A DNA stretch of 64,000 bases, taken from NCBI RefSeq assembly GCF_002269255.1, contig NZ_CP022823.1, positions 2,480,001-2,544,000 on the forward strand, given 5' to 3'. A program made the translations under genes and the position numbers. Source of the DNA: Klebsiella quasivariicola. GTDB lineage: Bacteria > Pseudomonadota > Gammaproteobacteria > Enterobacterales > Enterobacteriaceae. Positions 60,319 through 64,000 of this stretch are shown here, in pieces. The notes beneath the pieces are model-generated. The model was not told where the DNA came from. It did not search any database and worked only from the letters and a program-made list of their open reading frames with translations. The first letter of the stretch is position 1. The number at the start of each line of letters is the position of its first letter.

Positions 60319-61689
60319 TTAACGCTGTTCGCCGTGACTGGCAATAACAGATTTGTACCAATAAAAACTCTTCTTTCGTTTCCGCGCCAGATTTTGCTGG
60401 TGATCGACATAGACAAAGCCGTATTGCTTTTGATAACCGTTGAGCCAGCTCAGCAGATCGATAAACGACCACGGATAATAACCCCGCACGTCTGCTCCCA
60501 GCGCCAGCGCTTGTTCCAGGGCGCCGATATGGCTGCTCAGGTAATCAATTCGCGGGTCGTCGACCACTTCACCAGCAATGATCGGGTCTTTCGCCCCCAG
60601 ACCATTCTCGGTGATATAGATAGGGATATCACCATAGCGCGCCTTGATCATCATAATGCCGTCGGTCAGCCCCTGCGGCCAGATTTCCCAGCCCCATTCG
60701 GTATAGGTGCTCTGCGGATTATGCACAAAATAAAACAAACCCTCTACGCCAGGCTCGCCGCCGGTAGCGACTTCGGGCGGCTGCGCGGATACCGTTTCCC
60801 GACGATAGTAGTTCAGACCAATAAAGTCGCAGCGATTGTCGCGGAGCAACGCATCGTCCCCCGGGGCAAAGCGCGGTACGCCCCACAGGGCCTGGGTCTG
60901 CGCCAGCAGCTCGGCAGGATAGGTGCCTTTTAGTACCGGATCGTACAGCCAGTGGGTATGGATGGCGTCAGCCAGTTCAGTGGCCTTTATGTCCGCCTCG
61001 CTGTCGGTGAGCGGGGTATGCGGCTGCAGCACATTAACGAAACCAATTTCGCCCGCCACGGCCATCTCGCGAAAGGCCTTCACCGCCAGCGCATGGGCGA
61101 TAAACACGTGATGACAGGCCTGAATGGCACGCGCCGGATCGCGCACCGCCGGGGGATGCCGGCCGTTTATGTAGCCGTGGCCGATGAACACAATCGTCTC
61201 GTTAAAGGTGGCCCAGAGCTTCACTCGGGAACCAAAGCGCGCGTAGCACAAGCGGGCGTATTCCGCGAAGGCTTCGGCGGTACTGCGTGCCTCCCAGCCG
61301 CCCTCATCCTGCAGAGCCTGCGGCAGGTCCCAGTGATAGAGAGTGATCATTGGTTCAATATTATGCGCCAGCAGTTCATCAATCAGATCGCTGTAAAACT
61401 GCACTCCTGCTTCATTAACTTCGCCACGGCCTGCGGGCAACAGCCGGGGCCATGAAATGGAAAAACGGTAGCTTTGCAGGCCCATTTCGGCCATTAACGC
61501 CACATCTTCACGAAAGCGGTGATAGTGATCGACGGCGACATCGCCGGTGGTTCCCTCAAAGGTAGTTCCCGGCAGGTGGGAGTAGATATCCCAGATTGAC
61601 GGTCCCTTACCGTCAGCATTGTGCCCACCCTCAACCTGATACGCTGCGGTTGCGGCACCCCATAAAAAATGTTGCGGAAAAGCGGCCAT
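60319..61689 (-). CDS. GH1 6-phospho-beta-glucosidase
   Basis: This is a 456-residue TIM-barrel hydrolase. The acid/base E164 is in TFNE and the nucleophile E361 in ITENG. The phosphate-binding triad of 6-phospho-beta-glycosidases is present as S414, K421 and Y423 in SWLNGYQKQYG; ordinary beta-glucosidases have Glu-Trp at the first site. It should split phosphorylated aryl-beta-glucosides or cellobiose brought in by a PTS, but no PTS gene adjoins. GGGAG precedes the start. A double AscG-like operator lies upstream. The gene is absent from this position in E. coli. Confidence 0.88.
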   Translation of the reverse strand: MAAFPQHFLWGAATAAYQVEGGHNADGKGPSIWDIYSHLPGTTFEGTTGDVAVDHYHRFREDVALMAEMGLQSYRFSISWPRLLPAGRGEVNEAGVQFYSDLIDELLAHNIEPMITLYHWDLPQALQDEGGWEARSTAEAFAEYARLCYARFGSRVKLWATFNETIVFIGHGYINGRHPPAVRDPARAIQACHHVFIAHALAVKAFREMAVAGEIGFVNVLQPHTPLTDSEADIKATELADAIHTHWLYDPVLKGTYPAELLAQTQALWGVPRFAPGDDALLRDNRCDFIGLNYYRRETVSAQPPEVATGGEPGVEGLFYFVHNPQSTYTEWGWEIWPQGLTDGIMMIKARYGDIPIYITENGLGAKDPIIAGEVVDDPRIDYLSSHIGALEQALALGADVRGYYPWSFIDLLSWLNGYQKQYGFVYVDHQQNLARKRKKSFYWYKSVIASHGEQR

Positions 61690-61743
61690 GAGAAAGCTCC
61701 CTGTCTAATGATAGAGGGAGTGTAATAAAAGGCAGGATGTATG

Positions 61744-61770
61744 TGCAACCGGTTTCTGAAACCGGTTGCA
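61744..61770. promoter_or_regulatory. Double LacI-type (AscG-like) operator upstream of the GH1 gene
   Basis: A perfect inverted repeat has 13-base arms around one base: TGCAACCGGTTTC and GAAACCGGTTGCA. Each half contains AACCGGTT, the core of a LacI-family site, and each 14-mer resembles the E. coli AscG box TGAAACCGGTTTCA. It lies 55-81 bp upstream of the GH1 start. Confidence 0.7.
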
Positions 61771-61804
61771 CAGTTGCGAGGCGGGTCACTGTTTCCCGAC
61801 GGTG

Positions 61805-61942
61805 CTACTTAGTCTGCACCACATCCGCAGGCGGTGGCGTCTGGTAGTTATCAATATGGTGCGCGATAACCAAAAGCAGAGCGGAAATACCAAAAACAAC
61901 CCAGCCAATAAGTTCTACAATACGGGTAAAAACAGTTGTCAT
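61805..61942 (-). CDS. blr: Small division-associated membrane protein Blr
   Basis: This 45-residue protein begins MTTVFTRIVELIGWVVFGIS and continues with a helix ending AHHIDNYQTPPPADVVQTK. It matches E. coli Blr (41 residues; HIDNYQ-P segment shared), which joins the divisome and affects beta-lactam tolerance. The position between cnu and ydgJ is as in E. coli. Two adjacent ATGs are present; the second is used. Confidence 0.86.
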   Translation of the reverse strand: MTTVFTRIVELIGWVVFGISALLLVIAHHIDNYQTPPPADVVQTK

Positions 61943-62130
61943 CATGCTTCATTATCCTTTGAACACAGCGTGAAATGTTACTCTATGGTCAGCAGATCAC
62001 AAGGGGTATCTGTCTGATTTTGCAAGTGTGCGGAAAAAGCGCAGGTTAAAAAATGATAAATCCTGCTCACTATTTGTAAGATTATTTTCATTAACCTGCT
62101 CCTGACATCAGATGAAAGCGAGGCGGTAAC

Positions 62131-63171
62131 ATGAGTGACGCGATCCGGGTAGGGCTTATAGGCTACGGCTACGCCAGCAAAACGTTTCACGCGCCGTTAA
62201 TCAGTGGCACGCCGGGCATGGCGCTGGCGGCGATCGCCAGCCGCGACGCCGATAACGTTCATGCGGACTGGCCAGGCGTGAAGGTGATAAGCCAGGCGAG
62301 TGAGTTACTTACCGATCCTGACATCGACCTGGTGGTCATCGCCACCCCGAATGACACCCATTTCTCTCTGGCCAAAGCGGCGCTGGAGGCAGGGAAGCAT
62401 ACGGTAGTCGATAAACCCTTTACCGTGACACTGTCACAAGCTCGTGAGCTGGAGGCCCTGGCTAAGCACGGCGGCCGCGTGCTGTCGGTGTTTCATAATC
62501 GCCGCTGGGACAGCGATTTTTTAACCGTCAGGGCGCTGATTAACGAAGGTCAGCTGGGGGAAGTGTGTTATTTCGAATCACATTTCGACCGCTTCCGCCC
62601 CCAGGTGCGCCAGCGCTGGCGGGAGCAGGCGGGCCCCGGGAGCGGAATTTGGTATGACCTGGGGCCGCATCTGCTCGACCAGGCGGTAGTGCTGTTTGGC
62701 CTGCCGGTGAGCATTACCGTGGATCTCGCTCAGCTGCGGCCCGGCGCGCAATCCACTGACTATTTCCACGCCGTGCTGGTTTATCCCCAGCGGCGGGTGG
62801 TGTTGCACGGTACGCTACTCGCCGCCGCGGAGACTGCGCGCTTTATCGTTCATGGTTCGCGGGCCAGCTATATAAAGTATGGTCTCGACCCGCAAGAGGA
62901 ACGGCTTAAAAATGGCGAACGTTTGCCACAAGAGGACTGGGGATATGATATGCGCGACGGTACGCTGACCCGCGCCGAAGGTGACGAACGCCGCCAGGAG
63001 ACCTGGCTGACGCTACCGGGAAATTATCCCGCTTACTATGCTGCAATCCGCGACGCGCTTAACGGGGCGGGGGAAAACCCGGTCCCGGCCAGCGAGGCGA
63101 TTCAGATCATGACCCTGATTGAGCTGGGTCTCGAGTCGGCCAGGCATCGCGCCACGCTCAGCCTGGTATGA
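62131..63171 (+). CDS. ydgJ: Gfo/Idh/MocA-family oxidoreductase YdgJ
   Basis: This 346-residue NAD(P)-dependent dehydrogenase has the Rossmann start VGLIGYGYASKTFHAPLI, the EKP-like motif VVDKPFTVT, and the substrate segment WYDLGPHLLDQAV. It matches E. coli YdgJ in length and place. The substrate is probably a sugar or inositol-type compound and is not defined. Confidence 0.93.
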   Translation: MSDAIRVGLIGYGYASKTFHAPLISGTPGMALAAIASRDADNVHADWPGVKVISQASELLTDPDIDLVVIATPNDTHFSLAKAALEAGKHTVVDKPFTVTLSQARELEALAKHGGRVLSVFHNRRWDSDFLTVRALINEGQLGEVCYFESHFDRFRPQVRQRWREQAGPGSGIWYDLGPHLLDQAVVLFGLPVSITVDLAQLRPGAQSTDYFHAVLVYPQRRVVLHGTLLAAAETARFIVHGSRASYIKYGLDPQEERLKNGERLPQEDWGYDMRDGTLTRAEGDERRQETWLTLPGNYPAYYAAIRDALNGAGENPVPASEAIQIMTLIELGLESARHRATLSLV

Positions 63172-63177
63172 GGCGTT

Positions 63178-63200
63178 GCCCGGCAGCACAGCCGCCGGGC
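63178..63200. terminator. Hairpin between ydgJ and add
   Basis: GCCCGGC and GCCGGGC form a 7-bp stem with a nine-base loop between the two convergent stops. No T-run follows on either strand. Confidence 0.35.
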
Positions 63201-63206
63201 CTGTCT

Positions 63207-64000
63207 TCAGCCTTTAGCAACCCGCTGAATGAGCGCGGCTTTTTCCTGTTCGCTCAGAAACGCCTGGGCCAGTCCGTTGATCTGCGCCTGACGGATCTGT
63301 TCCCGGCTCAGGCCTGCCGCTGGCGCCGCCACGGTATACTCGTGAATGATATCGACCCCCTGGACCGCCGGATCGTCGGTGTTGAGGCTGGCCAGCACGC
63401 CGTGCTCAAGGAACTGCTTCAGCGGATGCTGGGCCAGGGAGGCCACGGTGCTGGTTTGCACATTGGAGGTCAGGCACGATTCGATCCCGATGCGGTGCTC
63501 GGCCAGGTAGTCCATCAGGGCCGGATCCTGTACCGCTTTCACTCCATGGCCGATGCGCTCGGCGCCCAGCTCACGGATAGCCTGCCAGATACTTTCCGGA
63601 CCAGCCGCTTCGCCAGCATGGACGGTGATATGCCAGCCAGCGTCGCGGGCCTGGTTAAAGTGATTAAGGAACAGCGCGCCCGGGAAACCGAGCTCATCGC
63701 CGGCCAGATCGAGTGCGGTGATGCCCTCGCGGTGAGCGAGCAGCGCCGCCAGCTCTTCCTGACAGGCGGCTTCGCCGAAGGTACGACTCATAATGCCGAT
63801 CAGGCGGGCCTCGACCTGAAAATCGCGGCTCCCTTCACGTACGCCAGCGATAACTGCCTCAACCACGCCGTCGACGGGAAGCTGGTGGGTCATCGCCATA
63901 TAGCGAGGAGAGAAGCGCAACTCGACATAGTGCAGGCCATTGCGCGCGGCATCTTCCACGTTTTCGTACGCCACGCGGCGACAAGCTTCCAGCGAGGCCA
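63207..64000 (-). CDS. add: Adenosine deaminase (5' end cut by window edge)
   Basis: The C-terminal 263 or so residues are present; the start lies beyond the right edge. Zinc and catalytic segments seen are TVHAGEAAGPESI, ERIGHGVKAV, ESCLTSNVQTS and SLNTDDPAVQG. The enzyme converts adenosine to inosine. It is convergent with ydgJ, as in E. coli. Confidence 0.96.
   Translation of the reverse strand, partial: ASLEACRRVAYENVEDAARNGLHYVELRFSPRYMAMTHQLPVDGVVEAVIAGVREGSRDFQVEARLIGIMSRTFGEAACQEELAALLAHREGITALDLAGDELGFPGALFLNHFNQARDAGWHITVHAGEAAGPESIWQAIRELGAERIGHGVKAVQDPALMDYLAEHRIGIESCLTSNVQTSTVASLAQHPLKQFLEHGVLASLNTDDPAVQGVDIIHEYTVAAPAAGLSREQIRQAQINGLAQAFLSEQEKAALIQRVAKG

Noticed and set aside
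1..64000. CRISPR arrays, insertion sequences, prophage or integron parts
   Set aside because: No regularly spaced short repeats, transposase or integrase frames, or terminal inverted repeats were found. The only tandem repeats are within asr, rsxC and the tRNA cluster.

Overview
The window is chromosomal DNA from an enteric gammaproteobacterium, most likely Klebsiella (K. pneumoniae complex). The right two thirds follow the E. coli K-12 gene order from mdtK to add almost gene for gene. The left third and several insertions into the shared order do not occur there and fit Klebsiella. No rRNA, insertion sequence, prophage, integrase or CRISPR array was seen. The species assignment is inference from gene content and order.

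Left third (1-20.7 kb), accessory metabolism and regulators. Positions 1-8861 are all on the minus strand: an SfnB-like flavin oxidoreductase, a MetNIQ-like importer in the order I-Q-N, then a complete five-gene Dpp/Opp-type importer that runs off the left edge. Together they look like an organosulfur scavenging module. Next come a CatA-like acetyltransferase with a VOC protein, a DeoR regulator read from a TTG start, a LysE exporter, a beta carbonic anhydrase, a small DUF1471 protein, two orphan DNA-binding regulators, an FNR-type palindrome ahead of an unrecognised 49-codon gene, an MBL hydrolase pair next to a LysR gene, and an AraC/SDR divergent pair. An 0.8 kb gene-free stretch and a decayed gene cluster (20.0-20.6 kb) follow.

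Middle (20.8-44.6 kb): three tandem tRNA-Val(GAC) genes with a clear promoter, a LOG-family gene, asr-ydgU, mdtK, ribC, cfa, punC/punR, purR, ynhF, ydhP, sodB, an AraC gene, mepH, grxD, rnt, gloA, nemA-nemR, ydhL, ydhF, sodC, ydhIJK and slyA. A diguanylate cyclase gene sits between slyA and slyB.

Right (44.8-64 kb): slyB, anmK, mliC, pdxH, tyrS, pdxY, gstA, dtpA, then ydgK-rsxABCDGE-nth on the minus strand, cnu, an inserted GH1 6-phospho-beta-glucosidase with an AscG-like operator, blr, ydgJ and the 3' part of add.

Themes: redox and electrophile defence (sodB, sodC, gloA, nemRA, grxD, gstA, rsx, nth), envelope upkeep (mepH, anmK, mliC, slyB, ydhIJK, blr) and cofactor synthesis (ribC, pdxH, pdxY). 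Several operators can be read directly: an RstA box at asr, two PurR boxes at purR, a NemR box at nemR, a SlyA box at slyA, a PhoP box at slyB, and a RyhB-complementary stretch over the sodB start. No wholly new system could be demonstrated. The best leads are the sulfur-uptake module, the FNR-box small gene, the tRNA acceptor-stem covariation, and the inserted GGDEF and GH1 genes.
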